From contig NC_134033.1 of the NCBI RefSeq assembly GCF_964204645.1, positions 4,436,231-4,500,230 of the forward strand: a stretch of 64,000 nt of DNA, in the 5' to 3' direction. The position numbers and the translations under genes were made by a program. This DNA is from Tubulanus polymorphus (lineage: Eukaryota; Nemertea; Palaeonemertea; Tubulaniformes; Tubulanidae). Below, piece by piece: positions 35,039-47,299 of the stretch. The notes below the pieces were generated by a model. That model saw only the letters and a list, made by a program, of their open reading frames with translations, was not told where the DNA came from and did no database searches. Positions within the stretch are counted from its first letter, which is position 1. Every line of letters begins with the position of its first letter.

Positions 35039-35777
35039 TTCCGTGTTGCGACAGGTAGATAGTTCTAAGATAGTTCTAAGAAACTTCTTCGAATTCAGTG
35101 ATGTTTCGAGTTACAGACAATGAAGATTTGATTAAGGAGTTAAGCGATGCTTCAGGAATCCTACGACTCAGTTTGTGCTCGGGCGAATCTAACTATTTAT
35201 CAATCCGAAGCCTGTAGATCCTGCAGCTCTCAGACCATCAAGTGAAGTCACAAGTATTCGGAACTTCACCTGAGACATTTTGAATTGAAGATTAACTATA
35301 CTGTACATGCTTTATTTTAAACAAACTTTCAAAAACTGATCCTTCACATTGATCTTTGGAACGGTCTAACTAGCGGTAGAGTGTGAACGCACCCGGTTGA
35401 ATATTTTGAAGGTGGTTCTCCCAGACTGCAGATGAACTGAATTAGAATTAAACGTTTGAGTTTGATCGAATGTCTTATTATCAAGCGATAGACTAAAATC
35501 GGGTCATATTCGATACTGGGATGTCGAATACGTACCAGAATGGCTAGTTGTATCAGTCTGAGAGCGGCTTTAGCGTATCCAGAATTCAACGATCATTAGT
35601 CCGATCTCTGGACAGTATCAACCTACGTACAAACGGATACCCAGAAAAATCATTCAACACTAGATTATAACAGACGGGATCATCAGAAGTCCCTCTCCAG
35701 TGATTAACTAATGACAGGCCCGTAGAGTTCCAAAGTTAACGATCCGCGCAAAAAATTGGGCCTAAGCCGAGAGTTAA
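35039..35777. other. Intergenic, nothing recognised
   Basis: No gene or clear repeat is recognised between the minisatellite and the duplicated upstream block. Confidence 0.45.
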
Positions 35778-36165
35778 AACTTACAACTATATCAACATGA
35801 TACATATCGTTATGAAACCACTGTTGCTACACTAACAGATGGGTTTTTTGTAAAACTAGGTTTATAAAATCAAAGGCTTTTGTACCGTATCAATGATATA
35901 CATCATTTTCACGTTTATACATTTCGCCTCTAAAACGCTTGAATTCATCCATCGTGTAAAACTAAACTTGAGTCGTCTACCCGTGTTACAGTTGTTCGAT
36001 GATTTTTACGCGAGTTGCGATGAAGAAAATACTCGGTGCCACCGAATCGACAACGAATAGCGAATAGCGTATGACGATTAACGAATAGCGAATAACGTTT
36101 AGCGATTGACGAACAGCGTGGCGGTCCAGGAATTCCGTACGGTTGAGGTTTACAAAGAGAGAGAA
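35778..36165 (+). repeat. Duplicated upstream block, copy 1
   Basis: About 390 bp closely matching 58578-58985, which ends about 85 bp before the start of the related GPCR at 59071. It contains tandem CGAATAGCGAATA-type motifs (36050-36118), CGAACAGCGTGGCGGTCCAG, and the GAATTCCGTACGGTT sequence. Here it lies 1.6 kb upstream of the GPCR at 37791. It may be an ancestral promoter or 5' UTR region shared by the two genes; this is inferred from position only. Confidence 0.8.
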
Positions 36166-36325
36166 ATCGTGAAAATATTTAGAATTGAATTGGAATTAAA
36201 AACAAATAATTAACCTTTACTAATTTACATTGTACTTTTTAATATGTGCGATGAACCAATATGGATCTTTATATATAGATACCTAAGGTTCCAAAGTGTA
36301 GTTTGACTGTAGACCTACTGTAAAT

Positions 36326-36529
36326 TACGGAAGCCCCTAGGTGAGATACGAGATATTTTTTTCACAATTTCGACTTATTCATGTCGAAATTCGAGTTGTT
36401 TTATGTCGAATTCCGAGATAATAAGTCTACATGAAAATAACACAAAATTCGTCATAGTAAGTCGAACTTCGACTTTATAAGTCGAAATTGTGAAAAAATT
36501 ATCTTGTATGTCAAGTAGGGGCTTCCGTA
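36326..36529. mobile_element. 204-bp MITE with 6-bp target duplication
   Basis: The ends are TACGGAAGCCCCTA and TAGGGGCTTCCGTA. The arms continue through TTTTTTCACAATTTCGACTTA and its complement, with several TCGAAATTCGA-type inverted motifs inside. GTAAAT flanks both sides exactly (36320-36325 and 36530-36535). It has no coding capacity. Confidence 0.88.
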
Positions 36530-36535
36530 GTAAAT

Positions 36536-37790
36536 AGCCCGGGTATTTACTCAGAATACTGAGGTATGATAAATAGCCCTTGTATATATGTTATCTGCGC
36601 CCAGTTTCAGAGTTGTGAGTTAGAGTTAACTCTTGAGTTAAAATCAGTTCTTTTCAATGTTTTAACTGTAGAGTGAAATTGAACTCAGAACTGTAGAACT
36701 AGACGCTGAATACTGAGGTAGATTGAAAAGTGTTATATCAGCTCTGTGTTAGCTTATAGCTTCTTTCTTATCGTGTTCAACTTGAAAATAAAATTGTTAA
36801 TTGATACCCTGATTTATAAGATAGAAGTCACGACGACGGCTTGGGATTCGAGAGAAATATTACTCGCACTAAAATAAATCTCATGATTTATTGCGAAAAG
36901 CTAATCCTTCATTTAGAAGAATTCGCATTAGAATAAAACCGCTGAAGGAGAGTGGTTTCGACTCGGTGAAATGGTATATCGTTTGCGTTTTAATCCCGAG
37001 TTGACTTTCACTCTAAGTGCCTCGGAATCGAAATCTTTAAATACCGAAATAGATGCCGCAAATCGACGCTAGAAATCGTAACGGTATCTGGTTGTATTTC
37101 TATACATATTTTATCGCTGTGTTGAACTCATATTGATTGAACCCAGGGAAAAGTTGCTTAGCAGAGATCTTACGCATACGGTTCAAGAGGTTGCATTGCT
37201 ATGCGGCTACGTCACAGCACGTGACGACATGACCAATGCATTTCCGGTCGAATGACCAAAACTTACCCAATAGGTGATTGTTGCACCAAAATGATACATA
37301 CGATACTCAGCAACCTTCTAAATGGCCTTCCAAACGGGTATGTTTCGCCCGAAACTTACTTGCTTTTCATCCGACAAAATGGATATATTATTCTCTGGAG
37401 AAATGTTTTCTCTGGAGCCATGTGTTCGACCTTTAGGAAAGAAAAAACGCCGAACTTCTTCCCGAATTGTCGACCAGTTTTCACGTCGGTAATTGGAAAT
37501 AACAGCATCTTGACCCCCCCCCCCCTAACATATCGAGTCACGTAGTCCTTTAGTATTGAATCCTTCAAAATACTCACTATACATATGACTGAAGGCATTA
37601 TATATTTTTCATGAATTGTCGCCGCCTTTGTTATATTTCTATGTAAATTGATATTTTGTGCAAATGTTGAAATCCAAATCTGACCTAACACGAACAAAAC
37701 TATACCTTGAATAGTAATGGAAAGTTGGATAGAAAACCATTTACATTCTTCTAGCAGTAAATAGGTATATAATCATATTAGGCATTGCAG
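36536..37790. other. Spacer between upstream block and GPCR
   Basis: No gene is recognised. A C-homopolymer run lies near 37515. An acceptor-like GCATTGCAG sits directly before the GPCR start at 37791, so part of this stretch could be an intron in the 5' UTR. Confidence 0.4.
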
Positions 37791-38948
37791 ATGTATAGTC
37801 GCCACATTAAGACTAAATTCAATTTGTCAAATGAATTTGATTCGATCTTCCTGGGACACATTGCGATGGATTCATTTTATGTTGAAACGCTGAATCGAAA
37901 TGCAGTATTTGATGCCAAACCAGAAGAGACCAGAATGGCGAACAATAGATCGGTGACGGTATGGTTGTGTCCTGAACCGAAGTTTATACCGATAGAATAC
38001 GTTCGTTACCATGTGAAGGTTTACGGTATGGGTCCACTATGCGTTATCGGTATCATTCTGAACGTGATAACGGTTGTTGTATTAGGTCGTCTGCGTAAAG
38101 CGCGCCGTTCCGTTAATGCGTTATGGATCCTGGCTATCATCGAGACCGCGTTCTTAATAAACAAGCTGCCCAGGGCATCACTAAGATTTTTAGCGTTTCG
38201 CCTCATATACGGAAGACATGTTTTCGGTATACCTGGTAAACTGATTTTTCCACGCATGGATCGTGCATTATTGATACCGAACGGTACGCTGCACGCCACT
38301 CGTAACTGGGTAACCGTTTTAATTCAAATCGAACGCCTGTTTATCATAGCTTTTCCGTTAAAAGCCAGAATCGTTATCACACCGCGCCGTTTAATTATAT
38401 GTAGCGCATTAATAAGTTTTGTATTTTTACTGCTGACTATTTTTGCCTGGTTAGTCAACATACCGATACATATCACCACAGGGTGCATCAGTCTGAACTA
38501 CATGATACCGCATGAAAATAAATTTCCAGCGATCGTTAAACGTTATTCCTTCACTCTAGTACCGATTCTCGTGACTTTGCTATCGGATTTAATCATGTTA
38601 ATTTTTCTCGCCGTTAATACGAGGCGCCGGCGGTCACTACTGAACCAACCGTCGGCAGTTCCGCCCGGTGGTGAGGCGAAATCCAACTCCCAAACGAAAG
38701 CGACTCTCATTGTCATTTATGTTTGTTCGGCGTATGTGATATTAGAATTTCCCCAAATATTCATTGGAACAGCCAGAAACGTCGTCGGTGCAAATATCTG
38801 GCCGATGTTCTTTATTGTAGGGAGTTTTACTACTTCGTTAAATTCCTGTATAAACTTCCTAATATACGTCATACTTGATAGAAACTTCAGAAAAACGCTT
38901 TCCACAATGGCATCGGCTTGTTTAACGGAAAAGCCCATAACGCCATGA
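37791..38948 (+). CDS. Class A GPCR, FMRFamide-receptor-like
   Basis: A 385-residue frame from ATG 37791; later in-frame ATGs (37866, 37935) are possible starts because the first 48 residues look unlike a receptor N-terminus. WLCPEP precedes TM1, which has IGIILNVITVVVLG with the conserved Asn. TM3 ends IQIERLFIIAFPLKAR (ERL for DRY). The third loop is basic (NTRRRRS). TM6 has AYVILEFPQ and TM7 has SCINFLIYVI. It belongs with the receptors at 8104 and 59071 and is likely a neuropeptide receptor in the plasma membrane. AATAAA lies at 39059-39064. An upstream block shared with the 59 kb gene supports origin by segmental duplication. Confidence 0.88.
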   Translation: MYSRHIKTKFNLSNEFDSIFLGHIAMDSFYVETLNRNAVFDAKPEETRMANNRSVTVWLCPEPKFIPIEYVRYHVKVYGMGPLCVIGIILNVITVVVLGRLRKARRSVNALWILAIIETAFLINKLPRASLRFLAFRLIYGRHVFGIPGKLIFPRMDRALLIPNGTLHATRNWVTVLIQIERLFIIAFPLKARIVITPRRLIICSALISFVFLLLTIFAWLVNIPIHITTGCISLNYMIPHENKFPAIVKRYSFTLVPILVTLLSDLIMLIFLAVNTRRRRSLLNQPSAVPPGGEAKSNSQTKATLIVIYVCSAYVILEFPQIFIGTARNVVGANIWPMFFIVGSFTTSLNSCINFLIYVILDRNFRKTLSTMASACLTEKPITP

Positions 38949-39639
38949 AATTAACCTTAAAAATGAAAAAAACCTTAATTTGCCGTAAAACATTTATTTA
39001 GATATCTTATGTAATAGATGAATATATTTATTGAATGAATTCAAACTGAATCAATTCAAATAAACGATCGCTACCGTTTACCGTGCAATGAACGTTCGAT
39101 AACTTAAAATGATTGTAGTGTCGAAGCCTTTTTCCAATCGGAGGTCCACTGTCGTCATTTTGCGGACCATCCGTCACAAATTTTCCCTAATATATTCACC
39201 TAACGCTAATTTAAACATATTTGATTTTTTTCCCAATTACGAGGCCCATGACTTAATATACTGACGTACATGTTTTCTGCAATATTCACCGAGGCGCCAT
39301 CTACGTATCCCCCTAGTCACCGTGGCTAGGCACAGTGGTCAACAGCTCGAGATTGAAGTGAGATTGGGAAATCTGTCCATAGAAAAGATTGAAAATGTAC
39401 TCTACAACACTCTCTATAACTCTCTACACAGACAGGTGACATGATCTCCAGCTCCAACAATGACGTCATTTGTAATTTACAGATTGCCATCTTTGCCGAT
39501 AAGCTCGTCAAATTAAAATGCAATTGTTTATTATATAAAGTAATTGTACAAATGTTAGTTGAAAATTTTTTCTTGGTTTGCTGAATATCTGGCAAAGATT
39601 GATGGGTTAATGGGTTATTTGTTTTACTGCTTATTTGAA
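38949..39639. other. 3' flank and spacer
   Basis: Contains the poly(A) signal of the preceding GPCR (39059-39064). Otherwise nothing is recognised. Confidence 0.45.
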
Positions 39640-39880
39640 TATCTGCAGCGGATTTTCATACAGAAAAATTCACGAATTTATCGACCCAGTAAAAGATATA
39701 TGTAGAATTTTACCACAAAGTTACAAACATGGAACTGAGTGCAAATGTCAAATAGAAGATATCTATGTTCCGGTGAGATTGTGTTACCACGACAACAAGA
39801 GGAGATGCAATTCACTTTACTAACCTTGCAATTCAACTCTAGATTTGTATCGGTTAAACAGCAACACAATTTCAATACTG
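39640..39880 (-). pseudogene. GPCR relic (TM6 end, TM7, helix 8)
   Basis: On the minus strand, CNFVVKFYIYLLLGR followed by a stop and then IREFFCMKIRC corresponds to TM7 and helix 8 of the relic at 33345-33936. A degenerate TM6 end precedes it. The rest of the receptor is not found. The plus-strand frame over the same bases is an antisense shadow. Confidence 0.65.
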
Positions 39881-40782
39881 GTACGTGCTCTTTTAATGGA
39901 TCTCATATCAAACCACGTTCGTGATAAATCACATATAATTCTATTTCGGTTGGAATACATTTTGATGACGTCAATTTCCTGTTTTACAAATTAAAACGGG
40001 AAAATACTAAAAGGTTCGATGAAATTTCCGATTGAAAAAACTTAGGTTTGATAGAAAATCTAATTACACAAAATTAGGTTTGAACATATTTCTATATTTC
40101 AAAAAATCATATAAAGTTGCTTTAAAACGTACTTCTGCGCGGGTAATGTTTTAGACAGTTTTATACAAAATATCGCGGCTACAATTCTACGATATAAATT
40201 ACTCGACATATCGAGTTCCTGTAAAATCATTTTGAAGCTTTTGTTCGACGAAAGTTTTCACCATACGATTGATATCGTCTAGATAATTTCTAGGTATTAA
40301 TATCACGTATACGTGAGTCATATCGAATAATCCGTATGATATAAATCTCACAATTTTTTTCCGTCATCATTATCACCACGCGTTTATAAAGTTCGAGGGC
40401 ACCGTTTTTATGAGTTAGTCGCGTCTGAGAAGGGCATTTAAAAGAATGTTAGTCAGTACACATCTTGTATCGCTCGTTCATTTCTAGCCCCCGTCAAGAT
40501 GATCGTTCCACCGTTATGCACGATGCATTTTATTCGATTATCCGCTGTATACACGAGTCCCGGAAATATTTCCGGTTCGTAACTCTAACTGCTACCAAAG
40601 AAATTGTCTAAAGTTTCCAAAGAAATCCGTTTTCCAGTCTTTTTCACGGCCGAAATTTGAACGCCGTATTTTGAAATCAGAAAATTTTACTTTACATCCC
40701 TATTTTTGCACTTTTCGACCGAATTGTCTCGCCGCATGTTTGTTCTGAAATATACTTTTCGAACCCGTGATCACCATTTTTC
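39881..40782. other. Intergenic, nothing recognised
   Basis: No frame or repeat with recognisable identity. Confidence 0.4.
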
Positions 40783-41290
40783 TGATGATCGACGTCAATG
40801 GCTGGCACTATTCATTCGCTTTTTTTGCCTTGTTTGATACGGCCATATTGGCTACGATAATAACGACGTACGCTCAGATGTATAGACTAGTATCTGGAAG
40901 TAGGTCGGGCTCGGGTAGAGCCGTTCCTACCGAACAGGTTTTAGCTCGAAGGAGTTTAGTAATCAATCTTTGTAATTTATTTTGCTGGCTACCGAAAATA
41001 ATCGTTCAGTTTTGCGCCGTATTTTCGGTCGAGATACCGAACCAGGTGGCCGCTTGTTATATAGAATATAAATTAGAATATTTCGCCATGAATGTTATCT
41101 ACGCTTACATTCTACCGTTATCTTTCATAATTCTATTGAATTCTGTTATAATAGTTCAGTTATTCAAGAAATCAAAAATTATTTCTTCTGAAAAGAAAAC
41201 TACAAAATCACAGAGTACAAAAAAAGCTGTTTAAGTCGCGTTTGCAGTATTTGCGCTACCATCCACGTCACTGTATTCCTACCAATCTCG
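40783..41290 (+). pseudogene. Chimeric GPCR pseudogene
   Basis: 40783-41057 is almost identical to TM5, third loop and TM6 of the large receptor (31283-31557), including SGSRSGSGRA and LCNLFCWLP. At 41058 the similarity ends. The frame then continues, without interruption, into a different receptor: a TM5-like YAYILPLSFIILLNSVIIV, a lysine-rich third loop (SSEKKTTKSQSTKK), a stop at 41232-41234, and beyond it VAFAVFALPST, the TM6 of the family seen at 33345-33936. No start or 5' receptor half is present. It is a fusion of two receptor fragments at a duplication breakpoint. Confidence 0.8.
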
Positions 41291-42286
41291 ACAGAACTAA
41301 AAGACGAACGGTGCAACGAACATAATTAAGTAATTTCTAGAATCAGCCATAGTAAGAACAGGATTAATAGTATATTAAATTAAATATTTTCACTAGCGGT
41401 TGAACCGGCACTTGGACTTTTGTCCTGGCGCAACCTTGATTGAAAATATCCGAAATTTCTTTGTCATCTTTCTCGCATTTTAGTTTTTCGTACTTTCGTT
41501 TTCAAAGTGTAGTTAATTTGATAATCATTAACTACAGAAGGTAATAACGATCAGTTACCGGTATTAAGGATACGGATTGATTGGACAGTTCATTTTAGGA
41601 AAATACCATGTGTGGTATTTTTGTGGTTTGCTAAGTAATTAGTTATACGTCCTCGCTGTTACTGTTGATGGCCTGTCGTCTGCTCAAGTTGTTCGCTCAT
41701 TGTTCGTCGCCCTTGATTCCCATGCCGTGGGAATTATAAAGGCTTTACATAGTCTTAAGACGGACACATGGAAATAGAATTTGCAACACCGAAATACATT
41801 TATAGTTAGTAGTTTGTACTAAGGACGTGTAGTACGATGTTATACCGTTGTAAAAACCTCTTTTTCGGATAAACTTGTTACAACCAGCCGGGACCGAAAG
41901 GCATCACGAATTGGAGGTTAGTGAATTTTGGCTGAGTTTTCTCTGATGACAGTTTTAGATTTTTGGCAGTTGCTGAACCTAGTGTATCAACAGTAAACGA
42001 TGAAAGAAATTTGATGTTCCGAAGTAATATCGAAATCCATTTTAATGAATGTATATATTACCTACTGTTACTATCTGGCGGTTTTATTATTCTTGTACAA
42101 ATAGGACAAATTAGTGAAGCGTCATAAACCGCCATAAACATATTAATAATTCACTCCTGATCTATATAGTAATTGTCACGACACGATATTTAACGCATCA
42201 CCGGTTTTAATGTCGTTTTCGCACAATGATTTCAACTGTAAATTTAATGATGAAATCGGAAGTGTTACAGTTATGAAATGTGTTTC
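41291..42286. other. Intergenic, nothing recognised
   Basis: 3' flank of the minus-strand PAN-lectin gene; no further feature was identified. Confidence 0.45.
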
Positions 42287-43713
42287 TCACGGGTTGTACT
42301 GACATAAAAAGTCGTTGTGATTGTTGCAAGGAATATCATTATATCTATCTGTATCGATGTACCACTGAATACAGCGTTCGTGCCGATAGTTCGGTTCCCC
42401 GTTGTGCCAGGGTAGGATTGCGATAATGGTATTATCTGATCTCCAAACCCACGGGCCGCGCATTGACCCGGAATTCGTCTGCAAATCATATCCACCTAAC
42501 ATAGGTTTATAAACGACTTCTGAAAAAGAAATATTAATTTTAGAAATAATTGTGCACTCCATTTTAAGGGTGGCGCCTTTTGAGCCGGTAACTCAAAAGG
42601 ATAACTGATTTATGGTGTGAAAACTGAAGATACGGCATGGCAGTAACTAACCAGAGCAAATGGCCTAAGAGCTTCAGATAATATGTGTTGATTTAGACTC
42701 CGCGATGTTTCGCAATCCCACATCTAAATCGACAACCTGGCATTATTACCGAAAAGTTAATTCAAACTCGTTTAATGATAGGAATTTGGCTACAAAAATG
42801 TTTATACTTTGTTTCTTATTTCTGTAGAGTTTAAAAGTTGACCCGGCCGGTCACCCAATCTACCGTGCATCACTTTTTTAATCATGATCAAACTAACAAT
42901 AACAGACCCGACAGTAATAGTAATAGTAATAGAAACTCATTACAAATTTTATGGCAGTTTACAAAACTTACTCGGTCGATTAGGAGAAACAAGGTATGAT
43001 TTTATTCTAGCTTTAGAATCAATCAATATGAAGTTAGACATACCATTTTTGTCGATGAGATATTTCCTCAAGGCAGCCCTCGATTGTGAAGTGCGGGGTT
43101 CGGCAAGTATCCAACCGTGATAGGTACAGAAACTTGCCGCGTCTGTGACGGTCGCACTTTTATAAGCGTTACTGTTCCATCGGAAAACGTGATAGCAAAT
43201 TCCATTCGCGACGAAAAATCCAAATCTACAAGATCCGTGTTCTACAAACAGAGGAATATATAATATATATATATATATATATACATATCCGATATTCTCA
43301 AAAAGACGATTTCAAATAGCCCGATTAACATGATTTATGCCAATATTCTAGAGCTTCTCTTTACAGCTGGAATCATTTATTCACTTATGAATTGAAAAAA
43401 AGTAGTAAGTTCTCGAAAAAATACCTTTATCGTGTTTGTACATGACAATTTTCGTTTTTCCCGATGCTCTGTATTTCACCAGCTCGTTGTCGAACAGGTA
43501 ACATTCGTCGACGCCGTGAGATTTCGTCGAATCGACGTCGAAACCCCGACAATTCGACCCTTCGCTCAAACAGCGCAGCGCGCATTCACCGCGCGACCCG
43601 ACTGTCGACTTGTAAGATTTTGCAGACGCGTCGACCGTCATCGTATAGAACTCTCGAAACTCGGACGCGACGCGGACTGTCAGACAAATAAACGGGATGA
43701 ATTTAGCGAACAT
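42287..43713 (-). CDS. Secreted PAN plus C-type lectin protein
   Basis: Three exons assembled by hand: 43713-43425 (donor GTATTT), 43241-42972 (acceptor TTTGTAG, donor GTAAGT) and 42519-42287 (acceptor TTTTTCAG). The phases close exactly, giving 263 residues. ATG 43713 begins signal peptide MFAKFIPFICLTVRVA; an upstream in-frame ATG at 43773 is less suitable. A PAN/apple-like domain follows (CALRCLSEGSNCRGFD, then ECYLFDN), then a complete C-type lectin domain (about residues 98-262): GFFVANGICYHVF, ATVTDAASFC, LPWHNGEPNY, CIQWYIDTD and FLCQYN. The usual EPN/QPD sugar motif appears as GEPN in the last exon; the WND calcium site is not intact (the corresponding region reads YNDIPC). It is probably a secreted lectin, possibly in defence or mucus. 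Confidence 0.85.
43257..43284. repeat. (TA)n microsatellite in lectin intron 1
   Basis: About 13 TA dinucleotides with one interruption, in the polypyrimidine/branch-point region upstream of the exon 2 acceptor on the minus strand. Confidence 0.9.
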
Positions 43714-43954
43714 GTCGTGGAGAAAATGTGCTACACGTAACATAAGAACTGTTCTATGCATGGAACTAATCACCAGTTACAGATTCCAGCTAACCGCGTG
43801 CGGCATCCTGTGTGTGTCCAGATAATACGTAGTCAACCTCGCATAAATCGCTTTGATACAAGTAGCGAAATCGTTCGGTCGCACGAATTAAGTCCCATTA
43901 GTTTCAAAACCTCTTTCAAATAGTGCTTTATGTATAAACCGCTATTTTATCTAG

Positions 43955-45790
43955 AGTCGCCATGTCAAAAATAAGACAGCACGAAATGGCTTCGAAATGA
44001 TGACTTAAAAAGTTCGTAGCCACTATAATCTACATGTAGCATAATTGTAATAAATCGTTGAATCTAATTCTGTTTCATGTAATGAATTTCTATGTTTGTA
44101 ATAAAACACTGATGTTCACTGGTACGAAAAACAACCGCTTCTATTACGAGATTATATAAAATTGAGAGGAGACCTCAAAATAACATGAAACGAATGATTT
44201 GAATCATCAATTAAAAAACCGCGTCTTCTAAAAATATACCCAAGAAATATCGAAATCAAAACAAACAGCGCACTCCCGAAATCAGCTCAAATATCAATAA
44301 AATAATTCAACCATATAAAACCAGAAATCTAGGTTCCACAGGAATAGGACCCGACCGAAACCGGCTGTCTGAACCTGAAACCAGTTGTACGTAAGTAAAT
44401 GTCATTTGTATTTTATAAGAAGTAGAGTTTAACTCTCCAACTCTTCATCTTACTCAAATCACACTTAACTCACGAACAGTCAAACATTTCCAATCAAGTT
44501 CAATTGTAAATAAATGCAACTTTTCCTGTTAAAAAGTTCCACTTGAAATTACAACTGTGTTTTATATCAACAGCTGAAATTATGTTCTAATTAAAGATCT
44601 ATCAACTAACTATTCTAACCTAGCCTATATATTCGGCCTACCCATTCAGGCTAGGGTTTGGGGGTAGGGAGGAGGATACTGAAATAGAGAGACATGTTAT
44701 ACAGGTCACACCGGAATTCTTCAGTCACTCTGTCATCATCATTCAACTTCATGTTCAATCTTCTGTGACTAGGGGGTCTTGTTCTTCTCACTGAAGAAGA
44801 ACATACAGGCCGTACCTGAATCGGGCCATTCTGTTGTGTGCTGGGGGTGAAGACACGTACTCTGTGGCATAGTCTTCTGGGGTCTTGTCTCAGCGATGAC
44901 CCTGAAATTGTCACGTTTATTTCAAGTAAAATATTTACATAAAAGGTGTTGTCTTATAAAACAATAAATTTGAAAAATCGGAAATTCTGAAAAAATAAAG
45001 TTAAAAACCTGAAAATAAAGAGAGACCCTGGAAAAAAAGAAGCATGAAATACAGGATCCTGAAATAGAGATATAAGTAATAAACAAACTGCTATTTTTAT
45101 CTGTAGACCCCGAGACCCACAGGACCCTGACGTTAATAGGACCCTCTTTATTGATTAACGCATTTGATTTAAGATTGTATTAATATTCATGCACTCCTAT
45201 AACTTAATCCCTCACCGAGTAAGTTCCTAAACTAACTTAACCTATAAATTATAATTTCAGCTGTTAATGTTTTTCGAACTTACAGTTTATCCAATCCTGT
45301 GTGTTTAATGTATATCCAATATAATGATAATCCTTGAGTCAATTTGAATCCTTGTGTTTTGGATAACAGTTATAAATCCGGTAATCAGTTTGAGCGCGAT
45401 TCCATTCCAACTAAATCCTGCGCAAGAAGACAATTCAAATTCCATTTAATTTCCAGTAACAGCTAAGTTTTTGAGAACAGTTTATCTTAAATTCGTTTCA
45501 GCGCGATTCCATACATGTTCACAAGAGGTGTCTACTTTTTTTACGGGAGACTGTTTGAGCCCCTCTGTCCAGAATGGTAAACCATATACCATCGCGACAA
45601 CCTCTAGGTGTGAACAAATACAAGACACCCAGGTGTAATAATCTGTGCGAACGACAAGAATTTTCGAACACAATGAAGTTTCATATTTCATATTATCTAA
45701 CTATCGGGGTCACTAGTCATAATCCATCTTCGCTCTATAAACTGCGCGGCTCTACAGATATCAATCAATTCTGAACTGCATGAAATATGT
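43955..45790 (+). repeat. 1.85-kb direct repeat, copy 1
   Basis: Collinear with 60715-62600 at high similarity, from AGTTCGTAGCCACTATAATC to CTATAAACTGCGCGGC. Two minus-strand frames are preserved in both copies: 44651-44914 (87 residues, preceded by acceptor-like ACAATTTCAG) and 45482-45691 (start MKYETSLCS). Neither resembles a known protein. Amino-acid differences between copies are numerous, so coding constraint is doubtful. It could be a duplicated transcription unit or a transposable element; a short fragment also occurs at 7838. Confidence 0.8.
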
Positions 45791-46399
45791 ATCAATATAG
45801 TATGAATCAGATACTAGAAATATCTACTAGCAGTTGATTTGATTTGAAAATTTAACAATCACATTTGATGATGCCGCTAACACCAGGTCGTGCTGACAAA
45901 ACATTTTCATCTGTGATCGGACGCATAATTAGTTATACTCGTCGATGATTTGCTAATTGGTACGAAATATGCCTAATCTAAACTGAATGAAACCGGTTTC
46001 GATGCGACCCGCGCGTCACGTGGGCATTTGGCACATTTGACTTCTGTATCGGAAGACATAAACTTTGTTCTGTTGCGTTGAGTGTGAACACAAAATCCCG
46101 AGTTCCACTATGTTTGTCAAAGAAAATTATTGGATGTTGTTATGTATTTAATTTGAAGGAGTTTCCCTCGTTCTGCGGTACGGACGTCGCTTACCTCGGA
46201 GCGAAGTACTGATAAAAGAAGAATTGAGAACACGCGCCATCGAAATATTATCATTGTTGTTCGTGGTTTCGTGAAATTATTATAGTTTTTTTTTTCATAT
46301 TCGTGATTTTATCGATTTCGTTGCTTGACACGTTCATTGAGAGTCGTGTTTATATGGACGGGTTAGAACTGGACGCGCTCCGGATTCTTGTTTTTTAGA

Positions 46400-47299
46400 A
46401 TCGTTTCATATGCTTCGGAATAGTTAAGAACAGAAACCCACTACTCTCAAATATGAGTTTGAAGTCAAATCTGAAAATATGGAAAAAGGGGGTCTTTTCA
46501 ACTTCGAAAAAAATAGTTTAATTGAAGACGAACCGAACCAGATTTTGAGAGTTATTATAGATATTTAAAAGTTATTTGAAATAGTAGAAAATACTCTCAA
46601 ATAGTAGTCGTTGTCCGTTCAGCAAACCAATACAGTCGTGGATCAGAGGCGCGGGCAGTGGATGATTTTAAAGAAATTGAGAAATGGTCGAAATCTATAT
46701 GTAGAATTTCTGATTAAGAAATAAGAAATAAGCAAGTGCAGGAGTATTTCGACGCCGTAAAAAAAAGTTACGATAATTTTTATATACATTGATACCTAGT
46801 TTGAAGGGTTCTGTGCGAGTCTATGTGCACCACGTCATCGAAGTAAGTGTTTGAGCATGTGCATTTGTAGTTAGATATTAAGAGTTCTGCTTTCTCTTGA
46901 GCCACGCACTAACATAATTATAATAAATAATTATATAAACTATAATGAGGGTTGTAGAGGAGCCTATGTTAACCTTCTGTCCAATCAACAAAACCTATAA
47001 CACGAGACCCAGTTCAACAGTTCTGGTTAGGATTTGACTCAGAGTTAACTCATTGAAAATTGATTATTTTTACTCTTAACAGTTAACAGTAAACAGAGTT
47101 AACAGTAACTCACATGTGTAAAACTGGATCTAGAAGTCGCATTATGGGTTATTCATACAGGGACTTCTTTATCTGATGAAGCTGCTTGAAGCTGCTATTG
47201 TTGCAAAAGCTCGTATCTAGATAAGACTAAAATACTGTCTGTCTTTTACATGTTACTAAACGAACAAAAATGTTGTATGAAACTTGAAATCAATAGTTA
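46400..47299 (+). repeat. Segmental duplication, copy 2
   Basis: Partner of 31900-33344 in the same orientation, with shared landmarks such as CATCGAAGTAAGTGTTTGAG and ATTTGTAGTTAGATATTAAG. Confidence 0.75.

Noticed and set aside
39635-39823. Plus-strand frame with several cysteines, repeated at 33340 and 47310, first read as a novel cysteine-rich exon
   Set aside because: The opposite strand of all three copies encodes TM7 and helix 8 of a class A GPCR, which explains the conservation; the plus-strand frame is an antisense shadow.
44651-44914. 87-residue frame shared by the two 1.85-kb repeats as a conserved protein
   Set aside because: Kept only as a possibility: many amino-acid replacements between the copies and no recognisable domain make coding constraint doubtful.
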